NCBI GenBank assembly: GCA_023251755.1
Contig: JAHEYF010000035.1
Coordinates: forward strand, 1-43,395
Length of the DNA: 43,395 bases
Reading direction: 5' to 3'
DNA from: Bacteroidota bacterium
GTDB taxonomy: Bacteria; Bacteroidota; Bacteroidia; B-17B0; Aurantibacillaceae
Of this stretch, positions 8,669 to 16,399 are shown piece after piece. The notes under the pieces are model-generated. The model worked only from the letters and a program-made list of their open reading frames with translations. It had not been told where the DNA came from and did not search any database. The translations under genes were made by a program, and so were the position numbers. Numbering within the stretch: the stretch's first letter is position 1; each line of letters starts with the position of its first letter.

Positions 8669-9166
8669 ATGGTTTTTTCTAAACATATTCTTTTAGTACT
8701 GTTTGTATGTGCAGGTTTTTCCACTGCTGTTTTTTCGCAAACCCTGAACCCGGTTAAATGGGAAATGACCTACAATAAAATTTCTGAAACAGAAGGCGAA
8801 ATTATAGTGAAAGCCACTATTGAAGATAAATGGCACATATACTCGCTTAAGCAAAATGGAGATGGCCCCATACCCACCAGTTTTAAATTTATTATCAGCC
8901 CAGATTTTGAACCCATTGGCGAAGTAACAGAACAGGAACCTGAAAACAATTATTCGGAAGTGTTTCAGAGCAATGTCTTGTCTTTTAGTAAGCAGGCTGT
9001 ATTTAAACAAAAAATTAAACGCAAAAACAAAAAACAATTCTTTATATACGGCGACCTTGAGTTTATGAGTTGCAATGATGTCATGTGCCTTCCTCCCAGA
9101 ACTATAAAAATTGACGTTAAAATTCCTGAGTATAAAAGCAGTGTTAAGTTAAAGGAAGCGAAATAA
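8669..9166 (+). CDS. Secreted DsbD-alpha-like protein (stand-alone N-terminal domain of thiol:disulfide reductase)
   Basis: A 165-residue exported protein with a signal peptide (about 1-23, ending FSTAVFSQT) and an immunoglobulin-like domain. That domain closely parallels the N-terminal domain of the neighbouring DsbD: VKWEMTYNKISETEGEIIVKATIEDKWHIYSL against the DsbD segment beginning VTWSFSQKK, and FMSCNDVMCLPP against GMACNEVMCQKF. The Cys pair in CNDVMC (about 133-138) would exchange disulfides with the DsbD membrane core. It lies 260 bases upstream of dsbD, with a repeat-rich gap between. It may be a second periplasmic electron acceptor for DsbD. Confidence 0.82.
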   Translation: MVFSKHILLVLFVCAGFSTAVFSQTLNPVKWEMTYNKISETEGEIIVKATIEDKWHIYSLKQNGDGPIPTSFKFIISPDFEPIGEVTEQEPENNYSEVFQSNVLSFSKQAVFKQKIKRKNKKQFFIYGDLEFMSCNDVMCLPPRTIKIDVKIPEYKSSVKLKEAK

Positions 9167-9171
9167 ACGAT

Positions 9172-9320
9172 TAGCTGATGTGATGATATGCTGATTAGCT
9201 GATTGATTTGAGGATGTGTTGATTTGAGAATTTGAGGATGGGGAGTAATTAACTGATGATTGGCAGAGGTATTCAGGATGCTTAAGTATAGATCGAAGAT
9301 TGGGGTAAACAAATAAACGA
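9172..9320. repeat. AGCTGATTAGCTGATT / TGATTTGAGGAT word repeats
   Basis: Overlapping words fill the gap: GATTAGCTGATGTGATGAT, GCTGATTAGCTGATTGATTT, GAGGATGTGTTGATTTGAG, AATTTGAGGATGG, and later AAACAAATAAACGAATC. The same words appear at 4704-4751 and 36145-36175. No coding potential is apparent. Confidence 0.55.
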
Positions 9321-9425
9321 ATCTGTTATGTCATAGCGAAAGCTAATTATAAAAATAAAGTATTGCCCGTATTGCAAGGTTTCTATTCTCAATTTACTAT
9401 TTTTACGAACATATAAAACTAGCCT

Positions 9426-11501
9426 ATGAAAATGTTATTCCGATTATTTTTGGTTGCCTTTGTCTTTAGTGGATTGAGCGGTGTTGCACAACCAAAACAG
9501 TATGTGACCTGGTCTTTTTCACAGAAAAAACTTGCGGACGATGAATATGAACTGAGTTTTAAAGCTAAAATAGAACCTGGTTTTCATTTGTATTCTCAAA
9601 TTGAAGTGCCGGACGGACCCTTACCAACTATTTTTGAATTTGAAAAATCAAAAGACTATAAGTTAGTTGGAAAAACTTCAGAGCCCAAACCAATTGAACA
9701 CGCCGAACCTGTTTTTGATAATGCAGTGCTTCGTTTTTTTGAGAACAGCGCTGTGTTTAAACAGAAAGTAAAAATCTTAACGAAGAAAACTTTCTCTATT
9801 AAAGGTTATGTGGATGGGATGGCTTGTAATGAAGTGATGTGCCAGAAATTTAACCCCCCATTTGATTTTGACTTTAAAATTGTAGGGACAGAAGAAGGAA
9901 CAAGCACTACGGTTGCACCTGCCAATGCTATTGATACAACTAAAAAAGATACTGCTATTGCAAGTACCCCTTCAACTGATACAACTTCAGCTAAACCGCT
10001 TGTTGCCGCCAATACCGAAAATAAAACTCCTGCTAAAGGAGAAGATAAGTCGTCCTGGATAGGGATTTTTATAGCCGGCTTTGTAGGTGGACTGGCCGCT
10101 TTGTTAACTCCCTGCGTATTTCCGATGATACCTATGACTGTTAGTTTTTTCACCAAGCGCAGTAAAAATAAAGCAGAAGGCATCAGCAATGCATTGATCT
10201 ATTCGGTTTCCATTATTGTTATATATGTAGTGCTTGGCCTGGCTGTTACGTTTATATTTGGAGCCGATGCCCTCAATCGATTGTCCACCAATGTCTGGTT
10301 CAACCTTTTCTTCTTTGTGTTGTTGGTTGTTTTTGCAATGTCGTTTTTAGGGGCCTTTGAAATTGTATTGCCTTCTTCCTTTGTAAATAAAATTGATTCT
10401 CAATCGTCTAAAGGAGGTTTAATCGGAATTTTCTTTATGGCCTTTACCCTTGGTTTGGTTTCATTCAGTTGTACCGGGCCTATTATTGGAACCCTGCTTG
10501 TACAGGCGGCCTCAACCGGTGCAATAGCAGGGCCTTTCTGGGGCATGTTTGGTTTCTCACTGGCGCTTGCACTTCCATTCGGTTTATTTGCAGCCTTCCC
10601 GGGTTGGTTGAATTCATTACCCAAATCGGGCGGCTGGTTGAACTCAGTAAAAGTTGTTTTAGGTTTCCTGGAGCTGGCCCTGGCCATGAAATTTGCTTCA
10701 AACGCTGATCTTGTTGTACAAGCCGGCATTATCACCCGCGAATTGTTCTTAGTTATCTGGATCGTTATTTTTGCTTTAATGGGAGCCTACTTAATGGGTT
10801 GGTTTAAACTTTCGCATGATAGTGATTTGCCTTATGTATCGGTTACGCGACTGATGGTTGCTATCTTATCCTTTTCATTTACCATGTATTTGATCCCCGG
10901 TTTATGGGGAGCACCGTTAAAATTAATCAGCGGATTCCCCCCTCCGGATTTTTATAGTGAGGCACCGGATGGTTTTGGCGGAAGAAAAGCCGAAGTAAGT
11001 TCTTCAAAAGGAAATGAATCAGCTTTTCCTGAACACGCGCACAAAGGCCCGAACGGGATACCTGCCTTTGATGATTATTACCATGCACTGGAATATTCGA
11101 AAAAGGTAAACAAACCTGTAATGATTGATTTTACCGGATGGGCCTGTGTTAATTGCAGGAAGATGGAAGGCCAGGTGTGGAGCGACCCCGAAGTGAAAAG
11201 AAAATTGAGCGAAGATTTTGTATTGGTTTCATTGTATGTTGACGATAAAAAGGACCTTCCTGAAGAATTGAAAAAAGAAGTGGAATGGAGTGGTACAAAA
11301 CGTATGTTAAAAAAAGTAGGAGACAGGTGGAGCCATTTACAAATTACCACGTATATGTCGAGTACACAACCTCAGTACTGGATTGTGGATGGTGATGGAA
11401 AACATTATAGCGATTCCACCAGCTATGATCCCGATATTAAAAAATACATTGGCTGGTTAGACAGAGGATTAGAGAAGTACAACAAAGAACATAAAAAATA
11501 A
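9426..11501 (+). CDS. dsbD: DsbD, membrane thiol:disulfide interchange reductase
   Basis: A 691-residue three-domain protein. A signal peptide (1-21) leads into the periplasmic alpha domain (about 22-150) with the CNEVMC redox pair. A Thr/Ala/Ser-rich linker (about 155-205) follows. The membrane core (about 210-520) contains TPCVFPMIPMTVSFF (near 228) and SFSCTGPIIGTLL (near 348), the two Cys that relay electrons. The C-terminal thioredoxin domain has TGWACVNCRKME (near 573). It carries reducing power from cytoplasmic thioredoxin to periplasmic partners, for example for cytochrome c maturation. An unusually long run of text between the membrane core and the thioredoxin domain (about 510-550) is rich in Gly, Pro and charged residues. 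A strong terminator follows directly. Confidence 0.95.
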   Translation: MKMLFRLFLVAFVFSGLSGVAQPKQYVTWSFSQKKLADDEYELSFKAKIEPGFHLYSQIEVPDGPLPTIFEFEKSKDYKLVGKTSEPKPIEHAEPVFDNAVLRFFENSAVFKQKVKILTKKTFSIKGYVDGMACNEVMCQKFNPPFDFDFKIVGTEEGTSTTVAPANAIDTTKKDTAIASTPSTDTTSAKPLVAANTENKTPAKGEDKSSWIGIFIAGFVGGLAALLTPCVFPMIPMTVSFFTKRSKNKAEGISNALIYSVSIIVIYVVLGLAVTFIFGADALNRLSTNVWFNLFFFVLLVVFAMSFLGAFEIVLPSSFVNKIDSQSSKGGLIGIFFMAFTLGLVSFSCTGPIIGTLLVQAASTGAIAGPFWGMFGFSLALALPFGLFAAFPGWLNSLPKSGGWLNSVKVVLGFLELALAMKFASNADLVVQAGIITRELFLVIWIVIFALMGAYLMGWFKLSHDSDLPYVSVTRLMVAILSFSFTMYLIPGLWGAPLKLISGFPPPDFYSEAPDGFGGRKAEVSSSKGNESAFPEHAHKGPNGIPAFDDYYHALEYSKKVNKPVMIDFTGWACVNCRKMEGQVWSDPEVKRKLSEDFVLVSLYVDDKKDLPEELKKEVEWSGTKRMLKKVGDRWSHLQITTYMSSTQPQYWIVDGDGKHYSDSTSYDPDIKKYIGWLDRGLEKYNKEHKK

Positions 11502-11510
11502 AAACAAAAA

Positions 11511-11540
11511 AACGCCTGAAACCCTCAGGCGTTTTTTGTT
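11511..11540 (+). terminator. Intrinsic terminator of dsbD
   Basis: AACGCCTGA pairs perfectly with TCAGGCGTT around a 5-base loop (AACCC) and is followed by TTTTTG-TT. It begins about 10 bases after the dsbD stop. Confidence 0.9.
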
Positions 11541-11808
11541 GACATAAACCTGCTGTTGTTTATTTTTCTTAAAAAAAACTCTTAAGAACAACTACCATTC
11601 CTGAACATAACCAGGCAGTTCTGCCAGATAAATTCAATTCTGAATTAAATTGTCTCTTATAACAGACTAAATTTGTCTTTTTTCATTAAGTTTAAGTTAA
11701 ATACTTAAAAAATGCTTGCTTAAACAGGTTTTTAGTATACATTTGATTTTGTTAATTAACATTTACAATACTAAATAAAATTTGTTTAACATTTAAAAAC
11801 AACAATCT
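11541..11808. other. AT-rich upstream region of the DUF1842 gene, no gene seen
   Basis: About 270 bases without an ORF of note. The text is very AT-rich and has no obvious repeat. Its only recognisable element is the promoter at 11715-11745, about 60 bases ahead of the ATG. A long untranslated leader with AACATTT words (11758-11765, 11789-11796) precedes the gene. Confidence 0.5.
11715..11745 (+). promoter_or_regulatory. Promoter of the DUF1842 gene
   Basis: CTTGC (11715-11719) followed after about 19 bases by TACATTTG (11738-11745) matches the Bacteroidota consensus. Start of transcription would be near 11751, giving a leader of about 57 bases. Confidence 0.65.
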
Positions 11809-12267
11809 ATGTCAACAGCAACAGCATCTAAAAAAAGTACAGATCAGGCAGTGGGCTTGTTTCCTGTAAGTTATCGTATTGGTACAAACCTTCCCGGTGC
11901 ACCTACGTTTATTGTTCATTTTTTGGTTAACACACCCCAACAGCATGTAAGCGGTTTGGGTGAAATTACACAAACCACGAACCCACCATTGGATATTCAA
12001 ACGCATTTAACGGGAACTTATGTGAAAATGGCAATACCAATGCCCCCCAACCCTGAGTTCTTTATCAGTGTATCGGCAATCGGTTATGCAGCTTCGGTTC
12101 CTCCGAACAGCACCATCGTTCTGCCTCCAAATGTACAATTACACATGATATTAACCCCGGATTGGCAAAAGGGACATGCCAGTTACAGGTATGTTGATAA
12201 TAAAGGTCAGTGGCATGATGTAACAAATGCTCCTGTGAGTATTATTCACAACCCTTCAACGAACTAA
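11809..12267 (+). CDS. DUF1842-type protein of unknown function
   Basis: A 152-residue protein without signal peptide. After a short Ser/Thr/Lys-rich start it reads VGLFPVSYRIGTNLPGAPT, then VHFLVNTPQQHVSGLGEITQ, and near the end LHMILTPDWQKGHASYRY and GQWHDVTNAPV. I recognise this as the pattern of the DUF1842 family, a beta-rich domain of unknown role that occurs sporadically across bacterial phyla. It stands alone between its own promoter and terminator, consistent with an independent, possibly highly expressed transcript. Patchy distribution and isolation suggest acquisition by transfer, though codon use does not stand out by eye. Confidence 0.75.
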   Translation: MSTATASKKSTDQAVGLFPVSYRIGTNLPGAPTFIVHFLVNTPQQHVSGLGEITQTTNPPLDIQTHLTGTYVKMAIPMPPNPEFFISVSAIGYAASVPPNSTIVLPPNVQLHMILTPDWQKGHASYRYVDNKGQWHDVTNAPVSIIHNPSTN

Positions 12268-12282
12268 GACTAAATAATAATA

Positions 12283-12320
12283 CAAAGCCTGCCCTCTTTA
12301 TAAGTGGCAGGCTTTGTTTT
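12283..12320 (+). terminator. Intrinsic terminator after the DUF1842 gene
   Basis: CAAAGCCTGCC pairs perfectly with GGCAGGCTTTG (11 bp) across a 12-base loop and is followed by TTTTG. It starts 15 bases after the stop codon. Confidence 0.88.
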
Positions 12321-12390
12321 GAAATAGTTAGCAGACTCATAAAAATAAATATGAAGTTGGTAAAGACAAACATTTTAGCAATAGAATTTT

Positions 12391-12425
12391 CCATAAACTA
12401 CTAAGCCCTTTGGGGGTTTTGCAAG
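12391..12425. repeat. Possible decayed RAYT-associated hairpin
   Basis: CATAAACTACTAAGCCC, TTT, GGGGGTTTTG resembles the inverted hairpin module TATAAACCTTAGAACCC-TCC-GGGTTC found at 13131-13156. No partner CGACTCC hairpin is found 66 bases away, so it looks like a remnant. Confidence 0.4.
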
Positions 12426-12466
12426 GAATAAAAAAATTGTGTTAGGTCTGCAAATAAACGGAAAAA

Positions 12467-12537
12467 GATGCCAGAGGCATCTAAGGTTTATAGAAACATT
12501 TAACATAAGAGTTCCCGACTCCGGAGGAGTCGAAGAA
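12467..12537 (+). repeat. RAYT-associated two-hairpin unit, left copy (direct)
   Basis: Hairpin one is GATGCC-AGA-GGCATC (12467-12481), followed by TAAGGTTTATA. Hairpin two is CGACTCC-GGA-GGAGTCG (12516-12532), followed by AAGAA. The distance from the first base of hairpin one to the last of hairpin two is exactly 66 bases. The same spacing holds in the other two copies. Confidence 0.85.
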
Positions 12538-12582
12538 GCAACATAAATTACGTATAACGATAATCTTTGTTAATTAAAAACA

Positions 12583-13053
12583 ATGGGAAATACCTTTACA
12601 CAAATGTATATTCAGGTTGTTTTTGCTGTAAGAAACAGAAACGCTCTAATACAGCAAAGTTGGGAGGAACGCCTCTTTCAATACATTACTGCTATTGTTC
12701 AAGCCAATGGACAAAAGATGTTGGCCATTAATGGTATGCCCGACCACATACACTTTTTTATCGGGATGAAACCCACCTGTTGCCTTTCCGATTTAGTTCG
12801 TGAAATTAAAAAATCATCAACTGCTTTAATTAAGGATAAAAAAATTGTTTCCTATCCATTTAACTGGCAGGAAGGTTTTGGCGCTTTTTCATACAGTCAT
12901 TCTCAGCTCGATAATGTAATTGCATATATCATGAATCAAAAGCAGCATCACAAAAAGAAAACATTCAAAGAGGAGTATATAGGTTTTCTCGAAAAATTTA
13001 ATGTAGAATTTAAGGATGAATATCTTTTTGAATGGATAGGAACGGAAGGATAA
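12583..13053 (+). CDS. REP-associated tyrosine transposase (RAYT), IS200/Y1 superfamily
   Basis: A 156-residue Y1 HUH enzyme. The HUH metal motif is HIH at residues 55-57 within GMPDHIHFFIG, and the candidate catalytic Tyr is Y115 in VIAYIMNQKQHH. The conserved block WQEGFGAFSYSHSQLDNVI is typical of this Bacteroidota family. Such proteins nick and join single-stranded hairpins. It is flanked on one side by one, and on the other by two, copies of a two-hairpin unit. The flanks are interspersed palindromes rather than classical insertion-sequence ends, which fits a domesticated RAYT. The ORF is intact, so it may still be active. Confidence 0.88.
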   Translation: MGNTFTQMYIQVVFAVRNRNALIQQSWEERLFQYITAIVQANGQKMLAINGMPDHIHFFIGMKPTCCLSDLVREIKKSSTALIKDKKIVSYPFNWQEGFGAFSYSHSQLDNVIAYIMNQKQHHKKKTFKEEYIGFLEKFNVEFKDEYLFEWIGTEG

Positions 13054-13088
13054 AATGTAAAGGAAAAAGAGGCATGGGTATAATAATC

Positions 13089-13156
13089 TTCGACTCCTCC
13101 GGAGTCGTGGAACAGGTGCTGTGATTTGTCTATAAACCTTAGAACCCTCCGGGTTC
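13089..13156 (-). repeat. RAYT-associated two-hairpin unit, inverted copy
   Basis: On the minus strand hairpin one is GAACCC-GGA-GGGTTC (13142-13156), followed by TAAGGTTTATA; hairpin two is CGACTCC-GGA-GGAGTCG (13091-13107), followed by AAGA. The total span is again 66 bases. Hairpin one differs from the other copies on both arms in a compensating way (GATGCC/GGCATC against GAACCC/GGGTTC), so pairing is preserved. Confidence 0.85.
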
Positions 13157-13208
13157 TTTTCAGGATTAAAAAAGATTTCTTAATGTCAATAAAAACAAAT
13201 AGAACATA

Positions 13209-13279
13209 GATGCCAGAGGCATCTAAGGTTTATAAACACATTCAGCAATGGAACCACCGACTCCGGAGGAGTCGAAGAA
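13209..13279 (+). repeat. RAYT-associated two-hairpin unit, right copy (direct)
   Basis: GATGCC-AGA-GGCATC (13209-13223), TAAGGTTTATA, then CGACTCC-GGA-GGAGTCG (13258-13274) and AAGAA. Span 66 bases. The left copy at 12467 has the same hairpins, while the 35 bases between them differ, so selection appears to act on the hairpins and the distance. Confidence 0.85.
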
Positions 13280-13342
13280 CACAATCCGGAAAATTTTGGA
13301 TCAACTTTAATATTGATGATTTTTATTTTGAGAGACATTGTA

Positions 13343-14587
13343 TCACTGCACAATACAAGCCCCAACGGTTACATAACTGGTTTCGTCAATTAATATAACT
13401 GCTCCGTTTGCACGGTTTTTATGATGGCTGTCGATGACTAATGGGGAAGCCGTTTTAAGCATCACCCTGCAAATATCATTTAATTGCGCACTGTTTGCAC
13501 CACTTTCTTTTTCGAGGCTGTTAACGTTGAGCTTGTATTCAATCTCTTTTACCACGCAACGTACTTGTTTGGAATTGTGTTGCAATAAATATTTTGAACC
13601 TGGTTCCAGTGCCTTGGTATCCATCCAGCACAATACCACTTCAAGGTCTTGTGTTATGTTGGGCAAATGGGCATCTGCTTTTACAATCATATCGCCACGG
13701 CTTACATCAATATCATCGGCCAGGTGAAGCACGATGCTTTGTGGTGCAAAAGCTTCCTCTACTTCCTGCCCTGCTATTTCAAGCGCTTTAATGGTACTGC
13801 TGATGCCCGCAGGTTGAACAATTACCTTGTCGCCTTTTTGATAAATGCCCGAGGTAATTTTTCCGGCATAGCCCCTGTAATCGTGCAGTTCTTCGGTTTG
13901 CGGACGTATCACCCATTGCACCGGAAAACGGGCTTCGCTTAGGTTAATGTCGTTGGTGAGTTGTATGTTTTCTAAAAAGTGTAATAAGGACTCGCCTTTG
14001 TACCAGGAAAAATTATCAGACTTCTCTACAATATTGTCTCCGTTTAAAGCAGAAACAGGAATGAAGGTCACATCCCTCAGGTTAAGCTGGGGCATTATGC
14101 GTTGGTAATCGGCAACGATGTTGTTGAATACATCTTCAGAATAATCTACCAGGTCCATTTTATTAATGGCCACTACTACATGCGGCAATGCCAGCAAGGA
14201 TGCAATCAATGAATGACGCTTGGTTTGTTCGATCACGCCTTTGCGCGCATCAATCAGTATTACCACCAGGTCGGAGTTGGAAGCTCCTGTAACCATGTTG
14301 CGGGTGTATTGTATATGCCCCGGGGCATCAGCAATAATAAACTTACGTTTTGTGGTAGAGAAATATTTGTAAGCTACATCAATGGTAATTCCCTGTTCGC
14401 GCTCTGCCCTTAGGCCATCGGTTAAAATAGCCAGGTCAATTTCCCCGTTCTCTTTGTTTTTACTGTGCTTTTCAATAGCCGCTAACTGGTCTACCAAAAT
14501 AGACTTGCTGTCGTACAACAGACGACCTATTAAAGTACTCTTTCCATCATCTACACTTCCTGCGGTTATAAATCTTAAAATGTCCAT
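13343..14587 (-). CDS. cysN: CysN, sulfate adenylyltransferase subunit 1 (GTPase)
   Basis: This 414-residue protein is an EF-Tu-like GTPase. It shows the P-loop GSVDDGKST (10-18), switch I EQGITIDVAYKYF, DAPGH (near 90), and NKMD (near 144), followed by two beta-barrel domains. It lacks a fused C-terminal CysC APS kinase domain (such fusions exceed 600 residues). With CysD it makes APS from ATP and sulfate, coupled to GTP hydrolysis. It is the last gene of the sulfur cluster. No clear terminator is seen between its end and the RAYT repeats. Confidence 0.96.
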   Translation of the reverse strand: MDILRFITAGSVDDGKSTLIGRLLYDSKSILVDQLAAIEKHSKNKENGEIDLAILTDGLRAEREQGITIDVAYKYFSTTKRKFIIADAPGHIQYTRNMVTGASNSDLVVILIDARKGVIEQTKRHSLIASLLALPHVVVAINKMDLVDYSEDVFNNIVADYQRIMPQLNLRDVTFIPVSALNGDNIVEKSDNFSWYKGESLLHFLENIQLTNDINLSEARFPVQWVIRPQTEELHDYRGYAGKITSGIYQKGDKVIVQPAGISSTIKALEIAGQEVEEAFAPQSIVLHLADDIDVSRGDMIVKADAHLPNITQDLEVVLCWMDTKALEPGSKYLLQHNSKQVRCVVKEIEYKLNVNSLEKESGANSAQLNDICRVMLKTASPLVIDSHHKNRANGAVILIDETSYVTVGACIVQ

Positions 14588-14589
14588 TT

Positions 14590-14690
14590 TTAATTATTAG
14601 ATTTTAGATATTAGATTTGAGTATTGAGACATAAGACATCGCCTTTCAAATTCTTACTCTCTCACTCTCTTACATTCTCACTTTCTCACC
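14590..14690. repeat. TTAGATATTAGATTTGAGTATTGAGAC and CTCTCACTCT word repeats, cysD-cysN gap
   Basis: The gap contains ATTAGATTTTAGATATTAG, TTTGAGTATTGAGAC, then ACTCTCTCACTCTCTTAC, ATTCTCACTTTCTCACC. The first family recurs in the gaps at 15605-15694, 17572-17612 and 38940-38982, and the second at 22330-22380. Confidence 0.6.
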
Positions 14691-14692
14691 CT

Positions 14693-15604
14693 TTAAAAAT
14701 ACCCTCCTTTTTTCCGGTCTTCCATGGCCGCCTCCGAAACCTGGTCATCGATGCGGGTTTCGCCGCGTTCGCTGATGCGGGAAATGGAAATTTCATGAAT
14801 GATATCATCGATGGTTGAAGCGGTGCTTTCTACAGCGGCCGTACAGGTCATATCGCCCACGGTACGGTAACGTACTTTCTTTTTTACAAGAGTATCGCTG
14901 GCATCTATCTGCACAAAATCTGAAACGGCTACGAGTTGATTTTCATTGGTTACTACACATTCGCGTTCGTGTGAAAAATAAATGGATGGCAGACTTATTT
15001 TTTCTTTTTTAATGTAGTTCCATACATCTAATTCTGTCCAGTTGCTGATAGGGAACACACGCACGTTTTCGCCTTTGTGTATTTTACCGTTGTAGGTATT
15101 CCACAGTTCCGGCCGCTGGCGTTTTGGGTCCCATTGACCGAATTCATCGCGCACCGAAAATATTCTTTCTTTGGCCCTCGCTTTTTCTTCGTCCCTGCGG
15201 GCACCGCCAATACAGGCATCGAAGCCAAACTCTTCGATGGTGTCTAATAAAGTAAAAGTCTGTAAGGCATTTCGGCTGGCGAATTTACCTTTGGCTTCGG
15301 TTAATTTTTTGGCTTTGATGGTATCACCAACATAACGCACAATTAATTTTTCGCCCAGGTCTTTTGCCAGTTGATCGCGGTAAGCCAGTGCTTCCGGAAA
15401 ATTATGCCCCGTATCAATATGCACCAGTGGAAAAGGAAACTTTCCGGGCCGGAATGCTTTTTCAGCCAGTCGTACAAGGGTAATGGAATCTTTTCCTCCT
15501 GAAAATAATAAGGCAGGTTTTTCAAATTGTGCAGCCACTTCACGCATAATGTGAATGGCTTCTGATTCTAATTGTTCGAGGTAATTTAAGTAGTACTTGC
15601 TCAT
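14693..15604 (-). CDS. cysD: CysD, sulfate adenylyltransferase subunit 2
   Basis: The 303-residue protein has the PP-loop LLFSGGKDSITL (near 32-43), the HIDTGHNFPE segment, GGARRDEEKARAKERIFS, and WTELDVWNYI, all typical of the ATP sulfurylase small subunit. It transfers AMP from ATP to sulfate. It ends with EDRKKGGYF, the conserved C-terminus of CysD. Gene order cysH-cysD-cysN agrees with an assimilatory pathway. Confidence 0.97.
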   Translation of the reverse strand: MSKYYLNYLEQLESEAIHIMREVAAQFEKPALLFSGGKDSITLVRLAEKAFRPGKFPFPLVHIDTGHNFPEALAYRDQLAKDLGEKLIVRYVGDTIKAKKLTEAKGKFASRNALQTFTLLDTIEEFGFDACIGGARRDEEKARAKERIFSVRDEFGQWDPKRQRPELWNTYNGKIHKGENVRVFPISNWTELDVWNYIKKEKISLPSIYFSHERECVVTNENQLVAVSDFVQIDASDTLVKKKVRYRTVGDMTCTAAVESTASTIDDIIHEISISRISERGETRIDDQVSEAAMEDRKKGGYF

Positions 15605-15694
15605 CCTATCTTGTAAATAAATTCTAAATTCTAATCTCTAAATTCTAAAAGCACGATACTCATATCTAAGGTCTCAATACTCAAATCTAATATC
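15605..15694. repeat. AAATTCTAA / CTCAATACTCAAATCTAA word repeats, cysH-cysD gap
   Basis: The gap reads as chains of AAATTCTAAATTCTAATCTC, GATACTCATATCTAAGGTC and TCAATACTCAAATCTAATATC. It is the inverse orientation of the TTTGAGTATTGAGA family seen at 14600 and 17585. No gene or stem-loop terminator is visible. Confidence 0.6.
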
Positions 15695-16399
15695 TCACAT
15701 CTTAATATGTAATCCACATTCCTTCTTACTGCTATCTTCCCACCACCAACGGCCTGCCCTGAAATCTTCTCCTTCGCGGATAGCCCTTGTACAAGGGGCA
15801 CAGCCTATGCTTACAAAGCCTTTGTCGTGTAAGGGGTTGTAAGGGATGTTGTATTTGCTGATGTAAGCCTTCACTTCATCAAATGTCCAGTGGAGCAGGG
15901 GGTGGTACTTCACAATGTTATTGGCTTCATCCCATTCCACCTGTGGCATGTCCTGCCGGTTGCCCGATTGTTCTGCCCGTATTCCTGTAATCCATATTTT
16001 ATTCCCTTTTAATGCACGTTTCAGGGGTTCTACTTTACGTATGTAACAGCATTCTTTCCTGTTCTCCACCGACTCATAAAAACTAATGGGGCCTTTTTCG
16101 CTGATTAATTTTTCTATCGCAGTTGTTTCAGGATAATACGTTTTAATAGTCTGTTTATACCTTTCTAAGGTGCTGTTCCAAACAGAATACGTTTCACTGA
16201 ACAATCTTCCTGTATCTAATGTAAATACTTCAACAGGGATAGTATTTGAAAAAATGAAATGTGTAATCACCTGGTCTTCGTAACCGAGGCTGGTTGAAAA
16301 CGCTACTTCTCCGGGGTAAGCAGCCGCCAAAGCAGCGAGTGCCTGCTCCGGGGATTTTTTTTCAGTGACTTGCTGTGTATTGTTTAAAACGGTGTTCAT
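15695..16399 (-). CDS. cysH: CysH, assimilatory adenylyl-sulfate (APS) reductase, Fe-S type
   Basis: I place the start at the ATG at 16399 (MNTVLNNTQQ), which overlaps the metZ stop by one base (TAATG). An open frame extends 40 codons upstream, but that part lies inside metZ and has no family-like sequence. The 234-residue product has the PP-loop-like FSTSLGYEDQV (34-44), LDTGRLF, and ITGIRAEQSGNR. Cys pairs C117-C118 and C200-C203 bind a [4Fe-4S] cluster, and C228 in KKECGLH is the catalytic Cys. The four cluster cysteines mark APS rather than PAPS as the likely substrate, matching the absence of an APS kinase gene here. Confidence 0.94.
   Translation of the reverse strand: MNTVLNNTQQVTEKKSPEQALAALAAAYPGEVAFSTSLGYEDQVITHFIFSNTIPVEVFTLDTGRLFSETYSVWNSTLERYKQTIKTYYPETTAIEKLISEKGPISFYESVENRKECCYIRKVEPLKRALKGNKIWITGIRAEQSGNRQDMPQVEWDEANNIVKYHPLLHWTFDEVKAYISKYNIPYNPLHDKGFVSIGCAPCTRAIREGEDFRAGRWWWEDSSKKECGLHIKM

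Noticed and set aside
12583..13053. Complete IS200/IS605 insertion sequence
   Set aside because: No paired left and right ends with a target site could be defined; the flanking units repeat more than once and in both directions, which fits a RAYT with REP-like elements better.
12391..13280. CRISPR array because of repeated palindromes
   Set aside because: Only three units with unequal spacing and inverted orientation flank a transposase gene; no regular repeat-spacer pattern and no cas genes.
13210..13398. Short plus-strand ORF across the right RAYT unit
   Set aside because: It reads through the hairpin unit and into the antisense of cysN, with no protein-like features.
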